Source: CAIYTF01 sp963664845
GTDB lineage: Bacteria; Bacteroidota; Ignavibacteria; Ignavibacteriales; Ignavibacteriaceae
Reading direction: 5' to 3'
Length of the DNA: 64,000 nt
Assembly (NCBI GenBank): GCA_963664845.1
Contig: OY761615.1
Span: 930,001-994,000, forward strand
Below, piece after piece: positions 27,462-35,561 of this stretch (positions are counted from its first letter, which is position 1; each line of letters opens with the position of its first letter). The position numbers were made by a program, and so were the translations under genes. The notes beneath the pieces are model-generated. The model worked only from the letters and a program-made list of their open reading frames with translations, ran no database searches and was not told the origin of the DNA.

Positions 27462-28799
27462 TTATAAGAGATTGCTTGCCAGTTCAGCCAGTTCCGATCT
27501 CTCTCCTTTTTCCAAATTAACATGCGCATAAAGCTTCTGTCCTTTGAAGTGCTCAATCAAATAAGACAGGCCATTTGACTGGGCATCCAGATAAGGATGA
27601 TCGATCTGATAGAGATCGCCAGTGAAGACAATTTTAGCGCCTTCACCAACACGTGTTATGATAGTTTTAATTTCGTGCGGTGTCAGGTTCTGGGCTTCAT
27701 CCACAATAAAGAAGATGCGCTGCAGGCTTCGTCCCCGTATGAAACTCAACGGTTCGATCACCAGTTTCTCCTCTTTGGTCAGTTGGGAAATTGCCTGACT
27801 TGCTTTATCGGTTTCGGAAAACTGGTCCTGAATTATGCGAAGATTGTCCCACAGAGGCTGCATATAGGGAGCAAGCTTGCTGTCCACGTCTCCGGGAAGA
27901 TAACCGATATCTTTATTGCTGAGGGGAACAACAGGTCGCGCGATGTAGATTTGGCGATAATATTTCCTCATTTCAAGTGCAGCGGCAAGGGCAAAAAGTG
28001 TTTTCCCCGTTCCGGCCTTTCCCGTTAGTGTTACCAGTGGGATGGAACGGTTAGTCAGGGCGTCAGCGGCAAACGTTTGTTCCGCATTTCGTGGTTTTAT
28101 GCCGTAAAGGGGTACTTTATCAATGCGTTTGAGGAATTCCGCATCCTGATCCAGATTTGCAAGAGTTGACCGGAATTTGTTCCTCAGCACAAAATATTTG
28201 TTTGCATAATTTTCTGCTTTTGTTGAGCCAATAAGCTCTTCAAACGGCACCTGAAAAGGCGGCTGAAAAAATTTGAGAAGCACCGGATCATCAATATCCT
28301 CAACCAGTTCAATACCGCTGTAAAGCTCCTCAAGATTCTGCACTTTGTCAGTGGTGTAGTCCTCGGCGTGAATTGAAAGCGCCTTAGCTTTCATCCGTAA
28401 GTTTACATCCTTGCTCACCAGGATAACCTTATGCTTCAGCTTTTTGTTCAGATCATTGGCCAGGCTAATAATCCGGTGATCTGTAGTATCCTCCTTGAAA
28501 ACTTCCTTTATCTCATCTGAGATGTGCCCAGTGACCATGAGAGTGATCTTGCCTTTACCCTTGCCCAGCGAGAGACCGCCATTAAAAAGCGTATCGCCGG
28601 TCAGGTTATCGAGCGTCCGGGCAAATTCCCTGGCGTTCAAGTTTACCATCTGGTTGCCGCGTTTAAAATGGTCGATTTCTTCAATGACGGCCAGTGGGAT
28701 AATTACGTCATGTTCCTGAAATTGGAAAATACAGCTTGCGTCGTGCAGAATAACATTGGTGTCGAGAATGAAGGTTTTTTGTATTTTAGCCTTTGCCAT
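27462..28799 (-). CDS. PhoH-family protein: PIN domain plus ATPase
   Basis: A 445-residue cytoplasmic protein. The N-terminal PIN nuclease domain begins with the acidic signature LDTNVILHD (D13) and spans about 140 residues. The C-terminal PhoH/RecD-like ATPase has Walker A GKAGTGKT (260-267) and Walker B FFIVDEAQN (D367/E368). PIN-PhoH proteins couple RNA binding or unwinding to ribonuclease activity. I place the start at the ATG at 28799 because the product then opens directly into the PIN strand; an in-frame GTG at 28853 would add 18 residues without family support. Single gene, convergent with the cytochrome-porin. Confidence 0.92.
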   Translation of the reverse strand: MAKAKIQKTFILDTNVILHDASCIFQFQEHDVIIPLAVIEEIDHFKRGNQMVNLNAREFARTLDNLTGDTLFNGGLSLGKGKGKITLMVTGHISDEIKEVFKEDTTDHRIISLANDLNKKLKHKVILVSKDVNLRMKAKALSIHAEDYTTDKVQNLEELYSGIELVEDIDDPVLLKFFQPPFQVPFEELIGSTKAENYANKYFVLRNKFRSTLANLDQDAEFLKRIDKVPLYGIKPRNAEQTFAADALTNRSIPLVTLTGKAGTGKTLFALAAALEMRKYYRQIYIARPVVPLSNKDIGYLPGDVDSKLAPYMQPLWDNLRIIQDQFSETDKASQAISQLTKEEKLVIEPLSFIRGRSLQRIFFIVDEAQNLTPHEIKTIITRVGEGAKIVFTGDLYQIDHPYLDAQSNGLSYLIEHFKGQKLYAHVNLEKGERSELAELASNLL

Positions 28800-28976
28800 A
28801 TGCCACGTATTGTTTGAATGTGGAAACGTGCTTTGGAAAGGTTCCCGCCGCACAATTTAATTACTTACTGAATTTATGAACAAATCAGAGCAGAAAAAGT
28901 AAAATAGAAGAAAAAAAGTAAAAATAATATTTGATTTTTTGCGGGAAATTCCGTTTATTAGTAATCTAAATTTGAA

Positions 28977-29023
28977 ACTATAGAGCAGTTGACAGAGCGT
29001 CTGCCTGTCACGCAGAAGGTCAC
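28977..29023 (+). pseudogene. Decayed tRNA-Asp fragment
   Basis: Bases 28994-29021 are identical over 28 nt to the anticodon arm and flanks of the intact tRNA-Asp 72 bp downstream. The bases before them still resemble a D-arm (tagagcagttgacagagcg against tagctcagttggcagagcg). The acceptor and T-arm sides do not pair. It is either a degenerate tandem copy or a remnant of an integration event at the tRNA. Confidence 0.7.
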
Positions 29024-29044
29024 AGATTTGGAAGAGTTTTATCC

Positions 29045-29118
29045 GGGGTCGTAGCTCAGCTGGTTAGAGCGTCTGCCTGTCACGCAGAAGGTCGCGAGTT
29101 CAAATCCCGTCGGCCCCG
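29045..29118 (+). tRNA. tRNA-Asp (anticodon GTC)
   Basis: A full cloverleaf can be drawn. The acceptor GGGGTCG pairs with CGGCCCC (one G-T), U8/A9 follow, and the D-loop contains GG. The anticodon stem is TCTGC/GCAGA with anticodon GTC at 29079-29081, and the T-arm contains GTTCAAAT. The discriminator base is G as in tRNA-Asp. CCA is not encoded in full. A terminator follows at once. Phage-type genes begin right after it, so it is a likely integration target. Confidence 0.95.
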
Positions 29119-29125
29119 CAAATGT

Positions 29126-29162
29126 AAAGTCCCGTAACATAACAGGTTGCGGGACTTTTTTG
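29126..29162 (+). terminator. Terminator of tRNA-Asp
   Basis: A 13-bp stem with one G-T pair (29126-29138 with 29146-29158), a 7-nt loop and a T run to about 29162, only 8 bp after the tRNA. Confidence 0.88.
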
Positions 29163-29328
29163 TTTTAGATATCTCTGTCTAAAAATTCGCTTGTACATAG
29201 TTTTGTACATAAATATTGTGGGAAATCGTCTTTCTCTTCCATCACAATCTAAAAAAAATCTATATCTGTATTTGCCTTCTGAATGCCGAATTATTGCTCC
29301 AATTTCAATTTATCCCCTCTCTCATGGA

Positions 29329-30732
29329 TCATCCTGGATACAAATCCAAGACAATTTCATTCTTTGCCAAATCCATTGTATATCTCCGGCAACGGAAAGT
29401 AATTGAATTGAAGGGGAAATCCGACCTGTTTTCAAACTTAAAGAATTTATCCAATGGGTAAGATAACCCCTTCAACCGTAAACGAATACCAAAGCAATTA
29501 AGTAAAAATGTCTGTTGCAGATTGTAGTTGAAGAAAGAGTAAAAACTTGCAGCGTTCTCACCTGCCGGATGTGATATTGCATATTGATTTGAAAAATTTC
29601 CACTTGCATCCCGGCTGCGAACCGTATCACATACCAGCCTGTCCCATATTAACTGTAAGTCCACCGGAGACCAAAATGTTGTACCGTTATAATTTTGGTA
29701 TTGCTGATCGAATCTGGAATCACAGGGAAACAAACAAAAGTAGAGATTTGAAAGGAGCACTGAGCTGGAGGTAACCTGTGTCTCGAAGTCCTGCGAAGAA
29801 AAAAAACGCCAGTATTCGCTTGTGTACCAATTCTGATATAAGTCCGGCCTTTGAAGTGACCAACTGTAATGTACCCCAAAATAATATGGTGTAATGGTGT
29901 TCAGGTTAATGATATCATAATCAAGAATAAATACAGTTGGGATCTCATAAACCGGAGATCCGTCATAGAAACAGGGCACAAAAGAAATCTTGCTTAGCGA
30001 TGAAATCAGTATTACTGAAGAATGGCTCAGCAGGTAGGCATATAAAACATCCCTAAAATTGGTTGGAAATGTAGCTGGAGAGGATTGATTAACAAGACAA
30101 TAAAGTGCAAAATAACAGTCCAACGTATCAACGTCGACAAATGAACTTGTTGCTTCATTAAATGAAGTTATCCTGAATTGTGTTACAAATTCAATGCTGT
30201 TGCATGGCAGAAGCATATTCACAAAAGCACGAATCAGTTTCTTGCCTTTTACCAATCCCGGCAGCCCTTCTTCATTTATTAGTGCATCGGTAATTGAGGA
30301 CCCTTCCAGTTTCTGGTCCAGTTCTGTTATTGAATTGAGCACTTCAAAATAAATATAGTTTTCAGCAATTGAGGCCTTAACCGATCTGATATTGATTTTG
30401 TTTTCAAAGAGTGCTTCGATTGTTCCCAGTGAACGGTCCAAACGATTACAACAAAAAACGGTATTAACGGGAGATAGGAATTGAATGAATTTGAAAAAAT
30501 ATTCTGGTTCGGACAAATTCTTTAGTTTCACCTGGTAATAATTTGGATAAATTACCAATGGAAACGGGATCCCATATGCTGTAAAGATTGGGCCAATAGA
30601 AATTGGGGAAAACTCCACAGCTGCAGTTGCAAATTCGGCGGGTACGGACAAACGTATTGAAAAACAAAACTCAAAATTATCAATCTGCAGTGTGCCACAA
30701 GGATAAGTAGCCAAAACCGGCTGTAATGACAT
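29329..30732 (-). CDS. Unrecognised prophage protein, possibly virion-associated
   Basis: This 467-residue protein has no signal peptide and no motif I recognise. It is rich in aromatic and beta-forming residues. Its last segment (SITFRCRRYTMDLAKNEIVLDLYP) resembles the closing strand pattern of phage tail or baseplate proteins, which is a weak hint only. Its start lies one base after the stop of the spanin-like gene, so it is the last gene of the head/lysis operon and is expressed late. It is the only large candidate for a tail or receptor-contact protein at this end of the element. Confidence 0.5.
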   Translation of the reverse strand: MSLQPVLATYPCGTLQIDNFEFCFSIRLSVPAEFATAAVEFSPISIGPIFTAYGIPFPLVIYPNYYQVKLKNLSEPEYFFKFIQFLSPVNTVFCCNRLDRSLGTIEALFENKINIRSVKASIAENYIYFEVLNSITELDQKLEGSSITDALINEEGLPGLVKGKKLIRAFVNMLLPCNSIEFVTQFRITSFNEATSSFVDVDTLDCYFALYCLVNQSSPATFPTNFRDVLYAYLLSHSSVILISSLSKISFVPCFYDGSPVYEIPTVFILDYDIINLNTITPYYFGVHYSWSLQRPDLYQNWYTSEYWRFFSSQDFETQVTSSSVLLSNLYFCLFPCDSRFDQQYQNYNGTTFWSPVDLQLIWDRLVCDTVRSRDASGNFSNQYAISHPAGENAASFYSFFNYNLQQTFLLNCFGIRLRLKGLSYPLDKFFKFENRSDFPFNSITFRCRRYTMDLAKNEIVLDLYPG

Positions 30733-30733
30733 G

Positions 30734-31168
30734 TTATCTTTTTATAAAGAAGCTGATGAAAAACCCAATGATTAATCCGGAAATGCCTGCACCCAGCAGT
30801 TTTAATAATCCATACTTCTCCTGGTATAGTACAGTTTTATTTATCGTCACCGTATCATGCAGGTAAATCTTCACCGGGTCCGGTTTCACTTCGATATCCG
30901 CATATTGCTGCCGTGGGTAATACTTGAATTTAATCACTGTATCAGTCCTGATTTGACCGGTTAGTGAATCCGTTATCTCCCTGATCTTCTGACCTGTAAT
31001 AACCGTATCCTGTACAAATGTTTTAAGGGTATCATGGACAACAGGCGGTATAACAGAAATAACCCGGTCGCGGTACTGGATTTCCGTTTCCTGAGCCGGG
31101 CAGCAGCCTGGCAAAACCATTGTCGCTGCGAGGAGTAGTAAAATCAGAATAATCATGAAAGCTTCCAT
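30734..31168 (-). CDS. Apparent unimolecular spanin (u-spanin)
   Basis: A 144-residue protein. The N-terminus is a lipoprotein signal with lipobox VLPGC (Cys22), so it should be lipid-anchored in the outer membrane. The middle is beta/charged with many short strands. Residues about 121-141 form a single membrane helix ending FFIKR at the C-terminus. Lipobox at one end and an inner-membrane helix at the other is the layout of phage T1-type u-spanins, which fuse the two membranes at the last step of lysis. It overlaps the amidase gene by 16 bp. AAGGA lies 8 bases before the ATG. Confidence 0.72.
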   Translation of the reverse strand: MEAFMIILILLLLAATMVLPGCCPAQETEIQYRDRVISVIPPVVHDTLKTFVQDTVITGQKIREITDSLTGQIRTDTVIKFKYYPRQQYADIEVKPDPVKIYLHDTVTINKTVLYQEKYGLLKLLGAGISGLIIGFFISFFIKR

Positions 31169-31800
31169 TGCAATAATTCCTTGAATTTCTTAAAGTCCCA
31201 GGCAGGTGAAAGATCAGTCTTGTCCGCCCTCAGATTATGATGAGAAACGATACCGTGAAATGCAAAATTAGCCGGGTCATAGGTAAATGTATCGTTAACC
31301 AGCAGCGGAATGGGGAATCGTTGAGATAAATACTTTACCAATTCCGCTACGGCGGTATATTGCTCTTCAGTATAGCAAGCAAAATACCGGGATCCGCGCC
31401 ATGGAGCCGGAAGAATAAAGGTTTTCCCGGTAAAGAATGCCTTGCCATCACACCATTTGTACATTGACTGCGGAGTGAAATTAGGTTGAGTGCAGCCGAA
31501 ATCCCGCTCGCGGGACAATATTCCTTCGTTTACAATTTCTATCCCAATGGTGTGCCTGTTTTGGTCACTGGTCGAACCATTGCCAATATGATAAGCCCAG
31601 TATTGCGGTTCATAGAGCTGCAGGGTTTTCCCGTCCTTCTCGATGATGAAAGCCACGGCCACCCTGTCGGGTGTCTGTTTCCACCAGGCAATCGAAGAGG
31701 CCGCGTTGCTGCTGACGGTATGGTGTAAAACGATCTGCCGCTTTTCTGCTGCCTCTTGAATGTATTGATTTTCGGGGAATGAAATTTCCTTCAGATTCAT
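31153..31800 (-). CDS. Phage endolysin, N-acetylmuramoyl-L-alanine amidase
   Basis: A 215-residue Amidase_2 protein. Zinc ligands are suggested by the IVLHHTVS motif (H26/H27), a His near 71 (WAYHIGNG) and the C-terminal SHHNLRADKTDLSP motif. The last is the usual 'H...K-x-D-P' block that carries the third ligand and catalytic Lys. It cuts the amide bond between MurNAc and the stem peptide. No signal peptide is present, so it needs the holin to reach the wall. It sits in a late operon between a holin further upstream and a spanin-like gene that overlaps its end. Confidence 0.92.
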   Translation of the reverse strand: MNLKEISFPENQYIQEAAEKRQIVLHHTVSSNAASSIAWWKQTPDRVAVAFIIEKDGKTLQLYEPQYWAYHIGNGSTSDQNRHTIGIEIVNEGILSRERDFGCTQPNFTPQSMYKWCDGKAFFTGKTFILPAPWRGSRYFACYTEEQYTAVAELVKYLSQRFPIPLLVNDTFTYDPANFAFHGIVSHHNLRADKTDLSPAWDFKKFKELLQWKLS

Positions 31801-31806
31801 GGCCTG

Positions 31807-32079
31807 TTATCCTTCCGCCTCCGCAGTTCCCTCAGGCACTGCGACGTATTTTGTAAGATTGAGTTTATTGAGTACAAGCGCTTCCAGATAGGAATCCTCA
31901 TTCCAGCCCTGGTATTCAGCTCCGGTAATCAGAAGCGATTTCCTCTCAATCAGCTTACCGGCTGCATCCAGTAGGCTTACCTCTACCTTCGCCGATGCAT
32001 ATAATTCAACCGAAACAACTCTTATCTGAACAGAGGAAATTATCTTAACTGGAATTGATTCGACTTTTATGTTAAACAT
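31807..32079 (-). CDS. Small prophage protein of unknown function
   Basis: A 90-residue beta-rich protein with no motif I recognise (opening MFNIKVESIPVKI, ending GTAEAEG). A strong AAGGAG site lies 7 bases before the ATG. It sits 6 bp before the amidase and 15 bp after the lectin-like gene, so it belongs to the late head/lysis operon. It may be a small virion or fibre-associated protein; nothing more can be supported. Confidence 0.65.
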   Translation of the reverse strand: MFNIKVESIPVKIISSVQIRVVSVELYASAKVEVSLLDAAGKLIERKSLLITGAEYQGWNEDSYLEALVLNKLNLTKYVAVPEGTAEAEG

Positions 32080-32094
32080 GTTGGGTCTCCTTGT

Positions 32095-32847
32095 TTACAA
32101 TAGTGGTGAATATTTCTCAATGAGATAATTGGTAATAATGTCATCAGCTTTTGGTATACCAGCCTCAAAAATGCACTCGTACAAAAAATTATTCCCACCG
32201 GCAAAACTCAATATATAATCGCTTCCGCCTGCCCCGGCATCGGTATCTAAACCAGGTGTTTCAACACCGGTCATAAAATCATATATCTGTATATAAGGCA
32301 GTGATGAATTGCGACGAATTTTCAAAAAGACAAAACCATTGTGCATGGGCACCTGAAAAGCAGCAGTCACAAAAGAATACTCCGGTTGATTTGCGTTACG
32401 CACGGAGAATCTCCATAACAGATTGGACTCATCCAAAAACACCGCCGCTTTTATCCAATAATCACCGTTCGGCTGATCGTTCGCTATGTATAAAATATCA
32501 CTGTTGATAAGATGCAAAGGATTAAATCGCACAACCAGATAGATTGTCCCATCCGGCATATTATTGAAGCATGGTAAAGCGTTACTTTTGTAAATGGGCT
32601 GCGAACTATTCTGCAGAAAAAAACAACCGTTTTCAATCCATCCGTTCGAATCACCCGTTGAAGTCAAAATCCCTGCGTTGTTTTTCCGGTTGGCAATCGA
32701 TAAAACACCCAGTTCATTTCCATCTAAAGCAGTTGCCATATATCGGTTCGGGGCCGGGTACATATCATACCATAGCGTTGAATCAAAACCTCCCATTCTT
32801 CTGTGAAGATTCGCTGCATTGCTTATCGAATTGCCAATACCAATCAT
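32095..32847 (-). CDS. Lectin-like (concanavalin A/LamG fold) prophage protein
   Basis: A 250-residue protein. The pattern of strands (DGTIYLVVRFNP, YWIKAAVFLD, FVFLKIRRN, LYECIFEAGI, then a short acidic 'DDIITNYLIEKY' end) is that of LamG/concanavalin-like jelly-roll domains. These are often found in phage fibre or receptor-binding proteins. There is no signal peptide. The gene is 5 bp from the holin gene and has AAAGGA before its ATG. A receptor-binding or decoration role is inferred from fold and place, not shown. Confidence 0.6.
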   Translation of the reverse strand: MIGIGNSISNAANLHRRMGGFDSTLWYDMYPAPNRYMATALDGNELGVLSIANRKNNAGILTSTGDSNGWIENGCFFLQNSSQPIYKSNALPCFNNMPDGTIYLVVRFNPLHLINSDILYIANDQPNGDYWIKAAVFLDESNLLWRFSVRNANQPEYSFVTAAFQVPMHNGFVFLKIRRNSSLPYIQIYDFMTGVETPGLDTDAGAGGSDYILSFAGGNNFLYECIFEAGIPKADDIITNYLIEKYSPLL

Positions 32848-32852
32848 ACGGT

Positions 32853-33041
32853 TTATTCCTTTGCTCCGGTACCGAAAATGAATCCCATCCCTGCCAGTGC
32901 GGATATGATTGTCGCAAATTCGGTACCCGTTATCAAACGCAAATAGACCGCTCCCGCCATGGCAAGAAGTAATACTCCCAGTAAGGTAGTCTTTGGATCT
33001 TTACAGTTTGCGATTAATGTATGTAGAAATCTTTCTTTCAT
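32853..33041 (-). CDS. Small holin-like membrane protein
   Basis: A 62-residue protein with two hydrophobic segments (TTLLGVLLLAMAGAVYL and FATIISALAGMGFIFGT) and a charged tail, the size and shape of small phage holins. Its start overlaps the previous stop (ATGA) and GGAG lies about 8 bases upstream. It is two genes before the amidase in the same operon, which supports a holin that opens the inner membrane for the endolysin. Confidence 0.72.
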   Translation of the reverse strand: MKERFLHTLIANCKDPKTTLLGVLLLAMAGAVYLRLITGTEFATIISALAGMGFIFGTGAKE

Positions 33042-33382
33042 TGCTGTTGCTCCAATCGGTTAAATCTGTTCTCAATCTCGGACTTATGCAGGATGCAGTC
33101 CTCTTTCCTTATAAAACATTTTTCCCGGTCCAGCTCATTTGCCTGTATCGTTGTCTTAATGTCCAAAACCGCCGTACTCAGTTCCTTGGAGAGCTGTTCA
33201 TAGCGCAGGAGAGTAGTTGTGTCACCGGCATTCACTTTATCCACCAGGTCTTTTTGCCCTCTCTGCAGTTCTGCAATCGCCTGGTCCTGTTGTTTCACTT
33301 TGTTCCAAAAGAAAGCGCCGCATATCCCGGTAAGCGATGTTATGACGAAACTGGCAGCGGCCAGCAAATAGGTTGTTTCCAT
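33038..33382 (-). CDS. Membrane-anchored coiled-coil prophage protein
   Basis: A 114-residue protein with an N-terminal membrane segment (YLLAAASFVITSLTGICGAFFW). A helical, Glu/Lys/Gln-rich region follows that is predicted to coil (KQQDQAIAELQRGQKDLVDKV...RFNRLEQQQ), and two Cys lie near 89-96. Its stop overlaps the holin-like start by 4 bp. The location suggests a lysis accessory role, for example an antiholin or i-spanin-like partner, but with a spanin-like gene already present this stays open. Confidence 0.6.
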   Translation of the reverse strand: METTYLLAAASFVITSLTGICGAFFWNKVKQQDQAIAELQRGQKDLVDKVNAGDTTTLLRYEQLSKELSTAVLDIKTTIQANELDREKCFIRKEDCILHKSEIENRFNRLEQQQ

Positions 33383-33393
33383 GTTCCCTTGAA

Positions 33394-33669
33394 TTAGAAA
33401 AAAACTAACATTGCAACTTCATTGACGTCAATAACTTCCTCAATCGCTCCGGGTATGAACATTCCTGCCTTTACGGGAAAGTATTGTTCGTCGCATCCGG
33501 GAGGTTTTATCCCAGCGGTTCCGTCTTCTAGTATCAGAAATGCCCTTGGAATCGGCCCATCGAGATCGGGGCCAAACAAATAACAGGTTTCCTTGTCCAA
33601 CAGGCGCCAGTTATATGCCGGTGCAGATAAAAGTTCCAGACTCTTTTCTTCCAAAAACGGATTGTTCAT
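33394..33669 (-). CDS. Small prophage protein of unknown function
   Basis: A 91-residue protein (MNNPFLEEKSLEL to VAMLVFF). It has no signal peptide, no membrane segment and no recognised motif; the C-terminal half looks like a beta-sandwich. It lies between the gp36-like head gene and the membrane/coiled-coil gene of the late operon, with gaps of about 12 bp on each side. A small head or connector protein is the most likely class from position alone. Confidence 0.6.
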   Translation of the reverse strand: MNNPFLEEKSLELLSAPAYNWRLLDKETCYLFGPDLDGPIPRAFLILEDGTAGIKPPGCDEQYFPVKAGMFIPGAIEEVIDVNEVAMLVFF

Positions 33670-33681
33670 CTTCTTAAGGCC

Positions 33682-34167
33682 TTAATAATTATTAAGTAAC
33701 TCATTCGTCAGAAATTTATCGCCAGCTGTTTTATTGGAGATATTCCTGATTGGAGTGATCAGCGATTCGAGCTCCGGCAGCATCAGTATCCCGTCCTTGA
33801 TGTTTTCGAGATCAGTTAGTACACTTTGGAGATTTTTAACAAAGTCAGCCGAATAGATAATTCCTCTCCGGCTGTACAAATAGGATAAAGCCAGTGCCCG
33901 TGCAATCTTGTTAAGTTTAGGACAGGAAACCGTTAACGGTAAGGCGAATCGTTCAACCAAATACGGATTAATCGTGGCATCCGCATCTTCACAAGCCTTC
34001 CACGCTCGCAGATAGGCAAGGTCATCATTGGAAGCCTGAGTTCCGTCAAACACCCATCCATCAGGATTACTTTCCTGATTATACGGCGCCCGGTTCTCGT
34101 CATTTACCAATGCTATCAAATGCAGCAGCGGTATGTCCTGCAATAAATCCAACGGTTCACAATACAT
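33682..34167 (-). CDS. Mu gp36-like (DUF1320-type) head protein
   Basis: A 161-residue alpha-helical protein. The core 'YLRAWKACEDADATINPYLVERFALPL' followed by a helix with 'ARALALSYLYSRR' is the signature of Mu gp36-like head-completion proteins, in which the 'A-x-x-x-I-d-x-Y-L-x-x-R-Y-x-L-P-L' motif is conserved. It follows the capsid gene by 54 bp, as in Mu-type head operons. Such proteins close the head and form part of the connector to the tail. Confidence 0.75.
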   Translation of the reverse strand: MYCEPLDLLQDIPLLHLIALVNDENRAPYNQESNPDGWVFDGTQASNDDLAYLRAWKACEDADATINPYLVERFALPLTVSCPKLNKIARALALSYLYSRRGIIYSADFVKNLQSVLTDLENIKDGILMLPELESLITPIRNISNKTAGDKFLTNELLNNY

Positions 34168-34221
34168 ATAGCTCCAATTTTTGTTCCCTTTCCTATTCGA
34201 AGGGGAGGGGTCAGTGGTGGG

Positions 34222-35151
34222 TTAGGCCACTGCACCGTCAATCAAATAGGCCAGATCCGGAGCTGCAAGAACTTCTTTCACGTTTTCGCCAACTTTTATC
34301 CATAACCCGCCAGTGACACCGGGCTCTTTATCTTCTCTGGTGTCAACAACGAAGGATTCAAATTCGGCGCAGAAACCAAAAGTCGTTCCGTTTCGCATAC
34401 CGGCGAGCTGATCCTGGTAATAGATCAGCATCGATTTACCCCACACCTGTGCGTAGGTCTCTGCCTGTCCTTTCTTTGCCGTCTGGTAGTAGGAGTCACC
34501 GATGTAAAACTCCTTAAACCCGAAAAGGTCTGCGATAACCTGGGCAGGGATGATACCCGAAGTACCAGAGTTTCGGTACGCAGCAGCCACGATCTTCGGA
34601 TGAGTTGCCAAAGCCTGGTATACCGCGTAAGACATGCAGCAGCCGTTTCCACGCATTGGAAGAGCGTTAATCCCGGTCATGATAGTTTTAATCGGGTCGC
34701 TGGTCGTTGTAGCGCTGAACTTGTCATTCGCGGCTAGGGTTGTCTTGTTTCCGGCTCCGTACTGGTTCGTATCAAACAAAAGCCCGGCAGTCCGTTTTTC
34801 CCGGTCAAGCGCCAGCAAAGCAGTCAGACTCTCGACCGAGTTTCCAACCGGATTAAATTTCGTTCCCTGGGCGTTTTTAATGTCTTCATAGGGAACGAAG
34901 TCCTGTAATGCATGGCCGTCTGTAGAATCGGTTACCAGGATCCCGGTAAAGCTTACTACTTCGGGTTTTGATTTCCGTCCTACTTTCGTGTTTGGAATGG
35001 TGAATGTTTCGCCGCGCGGTTTCTTCAGGTATTTGAACTCCTGTGTTCCGGTAGGCTCGGGCCGTAGAACCTTTTTTGCTATAAGGTCATTATTCGTATA
35101 GGCAATCGCGATTGCCAGAAGTTCGTCTATTGTGGGGACAGCAAAATTCAT
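34222..35151 (-). CDS. Major capsid protein
   Basis: A 309-residue protein with the look of an HK97-fold coat protein. A loop-forming N-terminal part is followed by a long core with SVESLTALLALDREKRTAGLLFDTNQY (spine-helix region) and a beta-rich A-domain ending with VGENVKEVLAAPDLAYLI. It follows a protease/scaffold gene and a decoration gene and precedes a gp36-like gene, the fixed order of Mu-type head operons. The size (309) fits Mu gpT-like coat proteins. The call rests on gene order as much as on motif. Confidence 0.82.
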   Translation of the reverse strand: MNFAVPTIDELLAIAIAYTNNDLIAKKVLRPEPTGTQEFKYLKKPRGETFTIPNTKVGRKSKPEVVSFTGILVTDSTDGHALQDFVPYEDIKNAQGTKFNPVGNSVESLTALLALDREKRTAGLLFDTNQYGAGNKTTLAANDKFSATTTSDPIKTIMTGINALPMRGNGCCMSYAVYQALATHPKIVAAAYRNSGTSGIIPAQVIADLFGFKEFYIGDSYYQTAKKGQAETYAQVWGKSMLIYYQDQLAGMRNGTTFGFCAEFESFVVDTREDKEPGVTGGLWIKVGENVKEVLAAPDLAYLIDGAVA

Positions 35152-35174
35152 AAGGCTACTCTCTTTCTGTTATA

Positions 35175-35549
35175 TTATCCTTGAAGTGAACCTAAACTCA
35201 GTAAGACAGGTGCAATATCTCCGGGTGCCGCGCTCGCCATTACAATCCCGATAAGCCTGTTATTGGCTCCGGCAACGGGACTGCATTGCAGTGCTTTCCC
35301 ATCAGCATCAGAGGTGATCAGAGCACCGCGATTTACATTAGCTGAAAATTCGATCTCAGCTATACCGGATATGATAACGTCGATCCGTTCTCCCGTATTC
35401 GCTCCCAGGCTGTCAGAAACGCCGATAATCGAGTCATTCGCTGCGGCAGCCTGAACAACATGGTCGTCATCAGCGCCAAATTTTATGATCCTGTATTTTG
35501 CTATTGCGGCACCAGCAATAAAATTTTTTGTGAATAAAGGATTTGCCAT
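35175..35549 (-). CDS. Head decoration (capsid cement) protein, DUF2190-like
   Basis: A 124-residue beta protein rich in Ala/Gly. It runs through 'KYRIIKFGADDDHVVQAAAANDSIIGV' and 'RIDVIISGIAEIEFSANVNRGALITSDADGKA', which match DUF2190/gpD-type capsid cement proteins closely in pattern. It precedes the capsid gene by 23 bp and follows the protease gene by 12 bp. AGGAG lies 9 bases before the start. It would stabilise the shell from outside. Confidence 0.85.
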   Translation of the reverse strand: MANPLFTKNFIAGAAIAKYRIIKFGADDDHVVQAAAANDSIIGVSDSLGANTGERIDVIISGIAEIEFSANVNRGALITSDADGKALQCSPVAGANNRLIGIVMASAAPGDIAPVLLSLGSLQG

Positions 35550-35561
35550 AGTGGAAATCTC

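Noticed and set aside
29191..29461. Two plus-strand open frames after the tRNA
   Set aside because: They run over the end of the minus-strand prophage gene and have no family pattern or start signal.
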